NCBI RefSeq assembly: GCF_963665245.1 | Contig: NZ_OY762267.1 | Coordinates: 3,878,001-3,942,000, forward strand | Direction: 5' to 3' | Source of the DNA: an uncultured Paludibaculum sp. | Lineage (GTDB): Bacteria > Acidobacteriota > Terriglobia > Bryobacterales > Bryobacteraceae | DNA: 64,000 nucleotides | Shown: piece by piece, positions 27,236-35,386 of the stretch | Layout of the letters: every line of letters starts with the position of its first letter | Numbering within the stretch: position 1 is the first letter of the stretch | Notes under the pieces: generated by a model | Seen by the model: the letters and a program-made list of their open reading frames with translations, nothing else | What the model was told of the DNA's origin: nothing | Databases searched by the model: none | Program-made: the position numbers and the translations under genes

Positions 27236-27742
27236 ATGCAATCGGACGCGGCATTTTATTTGATGGCGGGCGCGGTCTGCATCTCGAGCCTCGCGCTCCT
27301 GATGAACGCGCTCGCCTCGCTTGGCATCTACCGGACGGTGAAGAAGCTCCAGAGCGACATCTCTCCCCTCATCCCCGAGGCGAAAGAGACTCTGGCGCAG
27401 GCTCAAAAAGTGATGACCGAGGCCACCCACGACGTCAAGGAGATCACGACGCAGGCCCGCGACATCATGCAAGCCATCGACACGCAACTCACCAACCTGG
27501 ACAATGCCCGGCAGGATCTCTCCACCCACTTGAGAATCCAGGGTGAGCGCGTCGAACTCGTGGTGGAGGACGTTCTGGCCCGCGTCCAGGATGTCGTCTC
27601 CGTCGTCCATGGTTCTGTTCTCCGTCCGGTGCGTGAAGTCAGCGGCGTCGTCGCCGGTGTTAAAGCCGCCGTCTCCACATTCCTCCAGGGTCGCCGCCCC
27701 ACGGTGGACCGCGCCACGCACGACGAAGAAATGTTTATCTGA
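27236..27742 (+). CDS. DUF948-like membrane-anchored coiled-coil protein
   Basis: 168 residues. One N-terminal transmembrane helix (about 7-28, AFYLMAGAVCISSLALLMNAL) is followed by a long charged helical region rich in heptad-like T/Q/A/D positions (KETLAQAQKVMTEATHDVKEI, LTNLDNARQDLSTHLRIQGE). This resembles DUF948 (YtxG-type) proteins, which are commonly paired with YtxH. The immediate 5' neighbour is the YtxH protein. Function is likely envelope- or stress-related; no catalytic motif. Confidence 0.75.
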   Translation: MQSDAAFYLMAGAVCISSLALLMNALASLGIYRTVKKLQSDISPLIPEAKETLAQAQKVMTEATHDVKEITTQARDIMQAIDTQLTNLDNARQDLSTHLRIQGERVELVVEDVLARVQDVVSVVHGSVLRPVREVSGVVAGVKAAVSTFLQGRRPTVDRATHDEEMFI

Positions 27743-27806
27743 TCCCGTCCTTCGCCCGCCGCCGTAACATCCGCACCCGCCGCTGCCGCCCGGCACATCA
27801 TCGGAA

Positions 27807-27812
27807 TACACT
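27807..27812 (+). promoter_or_regulatory. -10-like hexamer TACACT upstream of a GTG start
   Basis: TACACT ends exactly 6 nt before GTG 27819, with no Shine-Dalgarno sequence between. It has the same geometry as the sites at 9555, 10807 and 32931. Confidence 0.45.
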
Positions 27813-27818
27813 GGATGC

Positions 27819-30230
27819 GTGCTGTTGCGCGTCAGTCTGCTGATTCTTCTCTTCCTGCCCTGCGCCGTCGCTGAGACCGCCGCCGCCCTCGGCGCGGCCG
27901 TTCGCGACATGAGGCTCGATCCCGATGCCTGCTACCGCGTCCGGGACCTCCGCCTGCAGCGCGACGACACCAGCATCTATCTCACCGACGGCTTCCTGAT
28001 CTTCAGCAAACCCGTGGCCGGCCGCCGCGTGGTCGCCATCTTCACGGCGTCTGAGCCCTCGGACGACGGCGAAATCCTGATGCGTCCACCCAATCGCAGC
28101 GAACGCCTCTCGCTCACGATGGCCACCCAGTCGCCCACTCTCGACGAGCACTTCCGCTCATCGCTGATGATATTTACTGACGGCACCGCCGAGGAGCTTT
28201 TAAAATCCATCCACGACGGCGTACCCAAGCCCAACCCCGACATGGGCCTGGTTCTGGCCGGCCGCCTCGACGAGATGGTTCGCAATCTCTGCACCAGCTT
28301 CCAGGTCCGCCTGGTGCTCGACCTGCTTGCCAATAAGCCCGAGGCCGGCCTCTTCTACGCCGCCTTTACTGGCAAGACTCTGAACAACATGGACTTCATG
28401 TACGACCCGACCCTGCCCGAAGAGACCATCCTGGGCCAGGTCTCAAATAAAGGGGTGCTCGGATTCGACGTCTGGACCAGTTTCCAGAGCCGCAAGCGCC
28501 GCCAGGGCAATGCCCCCGTCGTGGAAGATGTCGTCATGCAGAACTACCGCATCGAGGCCACGCTGCAGCCCGACCTCAAACTCGACGTCGTCACCCGCGT
28601 CACCGCCAACCCCCACCAGCCCATCACCGGAGCCCTGTCCTTCGAACTCGCCCCGGAAATGGAGATCTCCGCTGTGAAGATCGACGGCCAGCCCGCCGAG
28701 ATCTTTCGCCGCGAATCGATGCGTGCCAACCTGATCGGCGGACGCATCAACGACCCCTTCCTCGTCGTGCTCAACCAGCCTTGGCAGCCCGGCACCACCC
28801 ACGAACTCGAATTCGTCCATAGCGGCAAAGTCATCCAGCCGGCCGGCAACAATGTCTTCTATGTCGGCGCCCGCACCAATTGGTTCCCCTCGCACGGCTA
28901 TGGCTTCACCAACTTCGACGTCACCTTCCGCGTCCCCAAGGAACTGCGCGTGGTAGCCACCGGCGATATCGCCGAGGAGCGGGAAGAGGGCGAATGGCGC
29001 ATCGCGCGCCGTCGTACCAGTTCGCCAGTCCGCCTGGCCGGGTTCAACGTCGGCGCCTACGAGAACGCAGGAGTCTCGCGCGGGGGCTTCGATGTCCAGG
29101 TCTACGCCAATAGAACCGTTGAGCCCGCCTTGCAGGCCAAGACGCACACGTATATGGTGCCACCCACCTGGATCCGCGGCGGCATCGGCTCCCATTCCCG
29201 CGTCACGGAAGTGATCACCAGTCAATCCGGCCCCACACCCAATCCGCAGGCCCGCATGCGCGAACTGGCCACGGAAATCGCGTCGTCCCTGGAATGGATG
29301 TCCACCCAGTTCGGCCCGCCCCCGCTCAAGACCCTCACCGCGTCGCCCATCCCGGGCAACTTCGGCCAGGGCTTCCCCGGATTGCTCTATATCTCGACCA
29401 TCTCGTTCCTCAGCGATAAGGAGCGGCCCGCCAATCTGCAATCCCAGAGGCAGAACACGTTCTTCTCCGAGATCCTCCACTCACACGAAACCGCCCACCA
29501 ATGGTGGGGCAACCTCGTCACCGCCGCCACCTATCACGACGAGTGGCTCATGGAGGCCATAGCCAACTACTCCGCCTTGCTGATGCTCGAACGCAAGAAG
29601 GGCCCCAAGGCGCTCGCAACTACTCTCGATGAATACACCGCCGAGATCCGGCTGCCGGCCGGAGACGGCAAGCCCGGCACCGTCGAAGGCACCGGACCTA
29701 TCACGTGGGGCATGCGCATGCGTACCGACGCCTACCTCGACCCCTGGCGCGTCATCGTCTACAACAAGGGCTCCTGGATCCTCCACATGCTGCGCCGCCG
29801 CATGGGCGACACCAACTTCCTCGCCATGCTCGGGGCCATCCGCAAGCGCTATGCCTACCAACCTTTCAACACAGAGCAGATGCGCCTCATCGCAGCCGAG
29901 TTCTCGCCCAAAGGCCTGCCCGATCCGGCGCTTGAGAACTTCTTCGACAACTGGGTCTACTCCACGGGCGTACCCACGCTGGAACTCACCACCAGCGTGA
30001 AAGGACGCGCTCCGCGAGTCCAACTCGCCGTCACGGTAAAGCAGAGTGGGGTCGACGACGAATTCGGCATCGACCTGCCCATCGAAATCCGCGTACCCGG
30101 TCAGGCACAACCCATCGTCAAGTGGATCCGCACCGGTTCGGAGCCAGCCACCTTCACCATGGCCCTAAAGGCACCACCCGCCAAAGTGGAACTCGCGCCG
30201 GGTGACGGCGTGCTCGCCCTTCGCAAGTAG
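27819..30230 (+). CDS. M1 family (gluzincin) aminopeptidase-like metallopeptidase, exported
   Basis: 803 residues. Signal peptide 1-20 (LILLFLPCAVAETA). The zinc site is H556-E-T-A-H560 with E579 in DEWLMEAIANYSALLMLE, the HExxH-x18-E spacing of M1. The usual GxMEN exopeptidase motif is not evident upstream (GNFGQGFPGLLYIS occupies the equivalent place), so aminopeptidase specificity may be altered. An extra N-terminal region of about 230 residues precedes the M1 beta-domain. A C-terminal beta domain is present (LELTTSVKGRAPRVQLAVTV). Likely periplasmic. Start GTG without Shine-Dalgarno. Confidence 0.87.
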   Translation: MLLRVSLLILLFLPCAVAETAAALGAAVRDMRLDPDACYRVRDLRLQRDDTSIYLTDGFLIFSKPVAGRRVVAIFTASEPSDDGEILMRPPNRSERLSLTMATQSPTLDEHFRSSLMIFTDGTAEELLKSIHDGVPKPNPDMGLVLAGRLDEMVRNLCTSFQVRLVLDLLANKPEAGLFYAAFTGKTLNNMDFMYDPTLPEETILGQVSNKGVLGFDVWTSFQSRKRRQGNAPVVEDVVMQNYRIEATLQPDLKLDVVTRVTANPHQPITGALSFELAPEMEISAVKIDGQPAEIFRRESMRANLIGGRINDPFLVVLNQPWQPGTTHELEFVHSGKVIQPAGNNVFYVGARTNWFPSHGYGFTNFDVTFRVPKELRVVATGDIAEEREEGEWRIARRRTSSPVRLAGFNVGAYENAGVSRGGFDVQVYANRTVEPALQAKTHTYMVPPTWIRGGIGSHSRVTEVITSQSGPTPNPQARMRELATEIASSLEWMSTQFGPPPLKTLTASPIPGNFGQGFPGLLYISTISFLSDKERPANLQSQRQNTFFSEILHSHETAHQWWGNLVTAATYHDEWLMEAIANYSALLMLERKKGPKALATTLDEYTAEIRLPAGDGKPGTVEGTGPITWGMRMRTDAYLDPWRVIVYNKGSWILHMLRRRMGDTNFLAMLGAIRKRYAYQPFNTEQMRLIAAEFSPKGLPDPALENFFDNWVYSTGVPTLELTTSVKGRAPRVQLAVTVKQSGVDDEFGIDLPIEIRVPGQAQPIVKWIRTGSEPATFTMALKAPPAKVELAPGDGVLALRK

Positions 30231-30232
30231 CC

Positions 30233-31459
30233 TCAGCCCTTACTCGCCCGCACCACGCGCTCTGCAATCCGCTCCATGTCGCTGCGCGAGCCCAGCAGCG
30301 CCGTCTGCGGCAGCCATACGGCCTCGCGGCACAACCGGTCGTTCACCGGACACTCATTCTGCTCCAGCCACTGCTTCATGCGCCGCTCACCGTAGATCCG
30401 CGTGTAGTGCCGCCCCGCCATCATCCGCAGCAGGAACGGCTCTTTGTTCAACGGCGTATACCCGCTGGAGGCCGGCACACCCTGGCCGCTCAGTGCCTTC
30501 AGGAACTGAGCTCGCGGCACGCCCGCGTCTTCGTTGTACCGGAACATGAACAGGTGCCACGCATTCCTCGTGCAGCCGCTGTGCAAGCGCGCCGGCTGCA
30601 TTCCGGGGATCTTGGCCAGCAGGCCCGCCAGGTACCGGGCATTCGACTCCCGCACCTTCGACTGCTCCTCCAGCCGCGTCATCTGCGCCAGCAGGATCAC
30701 TGCCTGAAACTCAGTCATCCGCAGGTTCGCGCCGCTGTGCGCATACGACAAACCCGCACCCACGGAACGCGGCCGTCCATTCGTGTGGAATGCATACGCG
30801 CGGTCCGCCAGTTCCTCATCGTTGGTGATCAGCGCCCCGCCTTCACCACAGTTCAGATTCTTCGACGCCTGAAAACTGAAACACCCGCAGTCGCCCCACG
30901 ACCCCACCTTGCGGCCTTTCCACTCACCCAGATGCGCCTGGCACGCATCCTCCACCAGTTTCAGATTCCGCTTCCGCGCGAAGCCCATTACGGCATCGAG
31001 GTCCACGGCCGCGCCGCCCAGATGCACAGGCATCACGGCGATGCACTCCTTCGTGTACGCCTGGTCCAGCTTCGTCGCGTCCATCTGGAACATCTCGATG
31101 TCGGAATCAACGAAGATCGGCAGCGCATGCTGCAGCAGCAGCACATTCAGCGTGGCCACAAAGGTGTAGGGCGGCAGCAGGACGGCGTCCCCCGGCCCCA
31201 CCTCCAGCGCGTTCAACGCGGCCAGCAGCGCACTGGTCCCGTTCATCGTCGCCAGACAATACTTGACCCCGGTCAGAGCCGCGTACTTCGACTCGAAGTC
31301 CACCACCTTGGGTCCACCCGAAGACCGGCTCCACCGCCCGCTTCGCAAGGCCTCCAGCACCGAAGTCTCCTCCAACGCCCCAAACACCGGCCACGCCGGC
31401 CGTTCCGAGGGGACCACCGCACTAGCCATCAACGCTCTCCGGCTCACTCTCGTCTTCAT
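30233..31459 (-). CDS. DegT/DnrJ/EryC1/StrS-family PLP aminotransferase with odd N-terminus
   Basis: 408 residues from ATG 31459. PLP motifs: NGTSALLAALNALEVGPGD, HLGGAAVDLDAVMGFAR, VEDACQAHLGEWKGRKVG and the Schiff-base lysine in SFQASKNLNCGEGG. These enzymes transaminate keto-sugars for cell-surface glycans or antibiotics. The N-terminus MKTRVSRRALMASAVV looks like the beginning of a twin-arginine signal but lacks the hydrophobic core, and the family's normal N-terminus (ERPAWPVFGALEE) follows directly. It may be a decayed signal or a chance start. No sugar-nucleotide genes are adjacent. It is divergent from the UDG gene. Confidence 0.88.
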   Translation of the reverse strand: MKTRVSRRALMASAVVPSERPAWPVFGALEETSVLEALRSGRWSRSSGGPKVVDFESKYAALTGVKYCLATMNGTSALLAALNALEVGPGDAVLLPPYTFVATLNVLLLQHALPIFVDSDIEMFQMDATKLDQAYTKECIAVMPVHLGGAAVDLDAVMGFARKRNLKLVEDACQAHLGEWKGRKVGSWGDCGCFSFQASKNLNCGEGGALITNDEELADRAYAFHTNGRPRSVGAGLSYAHSGANLRMTEFQAVILLAQMTRLEEQSKVRESNARYLAGLLAKIPGMQPARLHSGCTRNAWHLFMFRYNEDAGVPRAQFLKALSGQGVPASSGYTPLNKEPFLLRMMAGRHYTRIYGERRMKQWLEQNECPVNDRLCREAVWLPQTALLGSRSDMERIAERVVRASKG

Positions 31460-31502
31460 GGCTAAACATCCTAGCGCCAATCGCGGACAATGAGAATCAG
31501 CA

Positions 31503-32177
31503 ATGACCCACAAGCTGCCAAAGGGGCTGGCACAGCTCGAACACGACATCACCACCTGCGAACGTTGTCCCCGCCTCCGCGACTATTGCCAGGAAGTCGC
31601 CCGCGTCAAACGCCGCGCCTACCTCGACTGGGACTACTGGGGCCGGCCCGTGCCCGGCTTCGGTGATCCGCACGCCCAACTCTTCATCCTTGGGCTCGCC
31701 CCCGGCGCCCACGGCGCCAACCGCACCGGCCGCGTCTTCACCGGCGACCGCTCCGGCGACTGGCTCTACCGCGCCCTCCACCAGACAGGCTTCGCCAACC
31801 AGCCCACCAGCGATCACCGCGACGACGGCCTCCAGCTCACCAATGCCTGGGTCAGCGCCAGTGTCCGCTGCGCCCCTCCCGATAACAAGCCGCTGCCGCC
31901 CGAAATCGTCACTTGCCGCGACTACCTCGATCGCGAGTTGGCCCTCATGAGGAACGTGCGAGTCGTTGTAGCCCTGGGCCGCCTGGCCTTCGACAACTAC
32001 CTCGGTAAGCGCCGCTCCAAGTTCGAGTTCACCCACGATGGCGAACTCCATGTCGACCCCGGAGCCCCCATCCTCATCAGCTCCTATCATCCCAGCCAGC
32101 AGAACACGTCCACCGGCAAGCTCACTGAGCCCATGCTGCGCGCGGTGTTTGAACGCGCCCGGAGGCTCCTCGCATGA
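31503..32177 (+). CDS. Family 5 uracil-DNA glycosylase (UDGb)
   Basis: 224 residues. Motif A is GLAPGAHGANRTGRVFTGD and motif B is SSYHPSQQNTSTGKLT, both characteristic of family 5 (UDGb) thermophile/actinobacterial-type glycosylases. Four cysteines for the [4Fe-4S] cluster are present: C19 and C22 in TTCERCPRL plus two more in the middle (VRCAPP, VTCRDYL). It removes uracil or hypoxanthine-type lesions. The last codons overlap the TenA-like gene by 4 nt (ATGA), so they are translationally coupled. Confidence 0.93.
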   Translation: MTHKLPKGLAQLEHDITTCERCPRLRDYCQEVARVKRRAYLDWDYWGRPVPGFGDPHAQLFILGLAPGAHGANRTGRVFTGDRSGDWLYRALHQTGFANQPTSDHRDDGLQLTNAWVSASVRCAPPDNKPLPPEIVTCRDYLDRELALMRNVRVVVALGRLAFDNYLGKRRSKFEFTHDGELHVDPGAPILISSYHPSQQNTSTGKLTEPMLRAVFERARRLLA

Positions 32178-32887
32178 CCCGCCGCACGCTGCTCCTGATG
32201 CTCGCCGCCGCACCGTGCCGCGCGCAGGACTTCACAGCCCAGCAGTGGTCCACCATCGGTCCCATCTACGACAAAACTCTGCAACACCCGTTTCTCACGG
32301 GACTCGCCGATGGCACCTTGCCGCGCGAGTGCTTCCAGTTCTATCTCATCCAGGACAGCCTCTACTTGCGCGCCTTCGCCCAGGCCCTGAACGTCCTCGC
32401 CGCCAAGGCTCCGCGCGAAGACTGGTCGCTCACTCTCGCCCAGCACTCCATCGACACCATCAGGGAGGAGCGCCGCATGCACCAGTCTGTCCTCGCCTCC
32501 TATGGCGTCACATCCGCCATGGTCGCAGCCGCTGACATGGCGCCCACCAACGTGGCTTACACCAATCACCTGCTCGCCGCCGTGCAGCGCCTCACTTTTG
32601 TGGAAGGTCTGGCGGCCATGCTGCCCTGCTATTGGATCTACTGGGAGGTCGGAAAACAACTCGTCCGCCGGGGCTCCAGCAACAAGGACTATCAACGCTG
32701 GATCGACAACTACGCCGGCGACGAGTACGCCGCCACCGTCCGCCAGGTGCTAGCCATGATGAACGAATCCGCGGGCCAGGCCTCGCCCGATCAACGTCGC
32801 CAAGCCCTGCGGCTCTTCACCCGCAGCGCCCGCTACGAGTACCTCTTCTGGGACATGGCTTGGCGCCGCGAACAGTGGCAGCCCTGA
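32174..32887 (+). CDS. TenA-family thiaminase II-like protein with export signal
   Basis: 237 residues. The TenA helical fold is complete and the catalytic residues are conserved: D61 in YLIQDSLYLRAF, C151 in LAAMLPCYWIYWEVG and E221 in ARYEYLFWDMAW. TenA hydrolyses thiamine or salvages aminopyrimidine, normally in the cytosol. Here residues 1-18 (MTRRTLLLMLAAAPCRAQ) form a short twin-arginine-like or Sec signal with a cleavage-like ending. A periplasmic TenA would release pyrimidine from extracellular thiamine breakdown products. It overlaps the UDG gene by 4 nt. Confidence 0.88.
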   Translation: MTRRTLLLMLAAAPCRAQDFTAQQWSTIGPIYDKTLQHPFLTGLADGTLPRECFQFYLIQDSLYLRAFAQALNVLAAKAPREDWSLTLAQHSIDTIREERRMHQSVLASYGVTSAMVAAADMAPTNVAYTNHLLAAVQRLTFVEGLAAMLPCYWIYWEVGKQLVRRGSSNKDYQRWIDNYAGDEYAATVRQVLAMMNESAGQASPDQRRQALRLFTRSARYEYLFWDMAWRREQWQP

Positions 32888-32930
32888 CGCCGCGAAGAAA
32901 CAGGACACGCTACTACCGGTTTCCCGGTCC

Positions 32931-32936
32931 TACAAT
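32931..32936 (+). promoter_or_regulatory. -10-like hexamer TACAAT upstream of an ATG start
   Basis: TACAAT ends exactly 6 nt before ATG 32943. The intervening GAGGTC contains GAGG but only 2 nt from ATG, too close for normal initiation. Confidence 0.45.
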
Positions 32937-32942
32937 GAGGTC

Positions 32943-33194
32943 ATGGCTCGAGGCTGGGAGAGTAAATCGATAGAGTCCCAGATGGAGGACGCCGGCAAAC
33001 ACCGCGCAGGCCAAGCCAGCACCCCCCAAATGACGGACGAAGAGCGTAAACTCCAGGCCCGGCACAACCAACTCCAGTTGAGCCGTACCCGGATCCTCCA
33101 CGAAATGCAGACCGCCTGCAACCTGCGCTTTCGCGCTCAACTCGAACGCGAACTGACCTTTCTCGACGACCAATTGAGTAAACTAAAAGCCTGA
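32943..33194 (+). CDS. Small coiled-coil protein of unknown function
   Basis: 83 residues, highly charged and almost entirely helical from residue 30 on (TDEERKLQARHNQLQLSRTR, then RFRAQLERELTFLDDQLSKL). There is no signal peptide, membrane segment or cysteine cluster. The next gene (cyclase family) starts 7 nt later, which supports translation as part of a two-gene unit. I do not recognise the family. Confidence 0.65.
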   Translation: MARGWESKSIESQMEDAGKHRAGQASTPQMTDEERKLQARHNQLQLSRTRILHEMQTACNLRFRAQLERELTFLDDQLSKLKA

Positions 33195-33201
33195 CCGGCT
33201 C

Positions 33202-33864
33202 ATGACCCGATTCATTGAACTCAGCCATCCCATCATTGAGGGGATGAAGACCTTTCCCGGTCTGCCCGGCCCGCAGGCCGTACTCCTCTTTGATCACGCC
33301 GGCTCCCGCCGCAAGTACAAGAATCAGTCGGAGTTCCTCATCGCCTCCCTGCATCTGTGCGGCAACACCGGGACGTATGTGGATTCCCCCTACCACCGTT
33401 TCCCGGATGCACCGGACCTGTCCGAAATGCCGCTCGACCGCCTGGCCAATCTCGAGTTCGTCAAGGTCGACGCGCGCCAGAACCTGGGTCGCGGCATCGG
33501 TCCGCACCTCTTCCAAAACCTGGACCTTCAAGGCAAGGCCGTGCTCGTCCAAACCGGCTGGGACCGGTACTGGAATCAGGACCAATACTTCGAGCCGAAC
33601 CCGTTTCTGAACGAGGACGCCTGCCTCTATCTCGTACAGGCTGGCGCCGTGTTCGTCGGCATCGATTCCGTCAACATTGATGACATGGCCGACCTCCGCC
33701 GCCCCGCCCACACCGTCCTGCTCGGCAACGGCATCACCATCTGCGAGCACATGACCAATCTGGAGGCGCTCACAGTCAACGCCGGCCGCCTTCACGCCGT
33801 CCCCATAGCCTGGAAAGGCGGGGCGACATTTCCCGTCCGCGCCTATGTGGTTCTCCCCGAGTAA
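33202..33864 (+). CDS. Cyclase/kynurenine-formamidase-fold protein with altered metal motif
   Basis: 220 residues of the cyclase (formamidase) fold: opening FIELSHPIIEGMKTFPGLPG, later GIDSVNIDDMADLRRPAHTVLL. The signature metal motif H-x-G-T-H-x-D-x-P-x-H is here N-T-G-T-Y-V-D-S-P-Y-H (GNTGTYVDSPYH). Two of the expected histidines are replaced while D and the last H remain. Metal binding, and so the reaction, may differ from kynurenine formamidase. It follows the small coiled-coil gene by 7 nt. Confidence 0.8.
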   Translation: MTRFIELSHPIIEGMKTFPGLPGPQAVLLFDHAGSRRKYKNQSEFLIASLHLCGNTGTYVDSPYHRFPDAPDLSEMPLDRLANLEFVKVDARQNLGRGIGPHLFQNLDLQGKAVLVQTGWDRYWNQDQYFEPNPFLNEDACLYLVQAGAVFVGIDSVNIDDMADLRRPAHTVLLGNGITICEHMTNLEALTVNAGRLHAVPIAWKGGATFPVRAYVVLPE

Positions 33865-33874
33865 TCACGGCCGT

Positions 33875-34027
33875 AGCTCTCAGCCCCCAGTTCTTGGCCT
33901 GGATTGGGCTTTCGTTTTCCGTGGCGCCAGCGCGGCAACAGCCCCGGTCCGCAACCGCCTGATCATCCGCATTCCCACGCGTACAAGCTGATGGCTGAAA
34001 GCTGAGGGCTAATAGCCAATAGCTCCA
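33875..34027. repeat. Heptad-period repeat array in intergenic region
   Basis: 33986-34027 reads as six 7-nt units: AGCTGAT, GGCTGAA, AGCTGAG, GGCTAAT, AGCCAAT, AGCTCCA. A short opposite-orientation piece (AGCTCTC, AGCCCCC) sits at 33875-33888. The whole gap 33865-34076 carries no gene; toward its 3' end it is pyrimidine-rich with TATCCT at 34062-34067, a possible -10 for the permease gene. Confidence 0.7.
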
Positions 34028-34076
34028 AACGCAACGCTCCTACCCTCCCCCCTCCCCTTGCTATCCTGTTTACTCG

Positions 34077-35384
34077 ATGTGGGCCCGCCTGGAGCGCTAC
34101 TTCCAATTTGAGGAGCTCGGAACCAATTGGCGCACCGAGATCCTCGCCGGCGTGACGACCTTCGTCACCATGGCCTATATCATCTTCGTCAACCCGTCCA
34201 TCCTTCACGAAACCGGCATGCCGGCCACGGCCGTCACGGCCGCCACCTGCCTCGCTGCCGCCATCGGTTGCCTGCTGATGGGCATCATCGCCCGCTACCC
34301 CATCGCCCTCGCGCCGGGCATGGGCCTTAACGCCTATTTCACCTACACCGTCTGCCTCGGCATGCACGTCCCCTGGCAGATCGCGCTGGGCGCCGTTTTT
34401 CTCTCCGGCATCATCTTCCTGCTGCTCACCGCCCTCGGCATCCGCCAACTCATCCTCGAGTCCATCCCGCGCGAACTCTACGCCGCCGTCGCCGTAGGCA
34501 TCGGCCTCTTCATCGCCTTCATCGGCTTCCGCAACGCCGGCATCATCAAAGCCGATCCCGCCACTCTCGTCACCCTCGGCAACCTCCGCGATCCGGGAAC
34601 CCTCGTCGCCCTCTTCGGCCTTCTCCTCATCGCCGGACTCATGGCCTGGGGCGTACGCGCCGCCATGCTCATCGGCATCGTGGCCACCACGCTCCTGGGC
34701 GCCTTCACCGGCTTGGTCCACTGGAACCCGCAGGCATACTCGCCCGCCGACCTCTCCGCCACCTTCTTCCAGCTCGACCTCGCCGGCACCATGAAACTCG
34801 GCCTGCTCGAAATCGTCTTCGTCTTCCTCTTCGTCGACCTGTTTGACAACATCGGCACCCTTGTCGCCGTAGGCACCCGAGCCGGCCTCTTCGATCCCAA
34901 AGGCCACATTCCGCGCGTCAACCGCATCCTCACCGCCGACGCCATCGCCTCCACCGCGGGTGCCCTCTGCGGCACCTCCACCGTCGTCAGCTACATCGAA
35001 AGCGCGGCCGGCGTCGTTGCCGGCGGCCGCAGTGGAGTCACCGCCATTGTCTGTGGCCTGCTCTTCCTGGTCGCCCTCTTCGTCGCGCCGCTCTTCGGCG
35101 TCATCCCCTCGCAAGCCACCGCCCCGGCGCTCATCATCGTCGGAGCCCTCATGCTCACCCACACCGAAGACATCGAGTGGAACAAACCCGTCGTCGCCAT
35201 CCCCGCCTTCCTCACGCTGGCCTCCATTCCACTCACCTTCAGCATCGCCAACGGTCTCGCTTTCGGATTCACCTCGCATACCCTACTGCGCGTCATCGCC
35301 GGCGAGTGGCGCAAGGTCAACTGGCTCGTCTACGTCCTGACGGCTCTGTTTCTGCTGCGGTTCTTTTATCTCGGAAAGGGATAG
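34077..35384 (+). CDS. NCS2-family purine permease (AzgA/GhxP-type)
   Basis: 435 residues with 12-14 hydrophobic segments. AzgA-subfamily motifs: TEILAGVTTFVTMAYIIFVNP near the start, ALAPGMGLNAYFTYTV, FVFLFVDLFDNIGTLVAVG and GTSTVVSYIESAAGVVAGGRSG. These carriers import hypoxanthine, guanine or adenine with protons. The exported nucleosidase-like protein encoded 2 nt downstream could release the purine base outside the cytoplasm for this carrier. No purine riboswitch was recognised upstream; the gap holds heptad repeats. Confidence 0.93.
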   Translation: MWARLERYFQFEELGTNWRTEILAGVTTFVTMAYIIFVNPSILHETGMPATAVTAATCLAAAIGCLLMGIIARYPIALAPGMGLNAYFTYTVCLGMHVPWQIALGAVFLSGIIFLLLTALGIRQLILESIPRELYAAVAVGIGLFIAFIGFRNAGIIKADPATLVTLGNLRDPGTLVALFGLLLIAGLMAWGVRAAMLIGIVATTLLGAFTGLVHWNPQAYSPADLSATFFQLDLAGTMKLGLLEIVFVFLFVDLFDNIGTLVAVGTRAGLFDPKGHIPRVNRILTADAIASTAGALCGTSTVVSYIESAAGVVAGGRSGVTAIVCGLLFLVALFVAPLFGVIPSQATAPALIIVGALMLTHTEDIEWNKPVVAIPAFLTLASIPLTFSIANGLAFGFTSHTLLRVIAGEWRKVNWLVYVLTALFLLRFFYLGKG

Positions 35385-35386
35385 CC

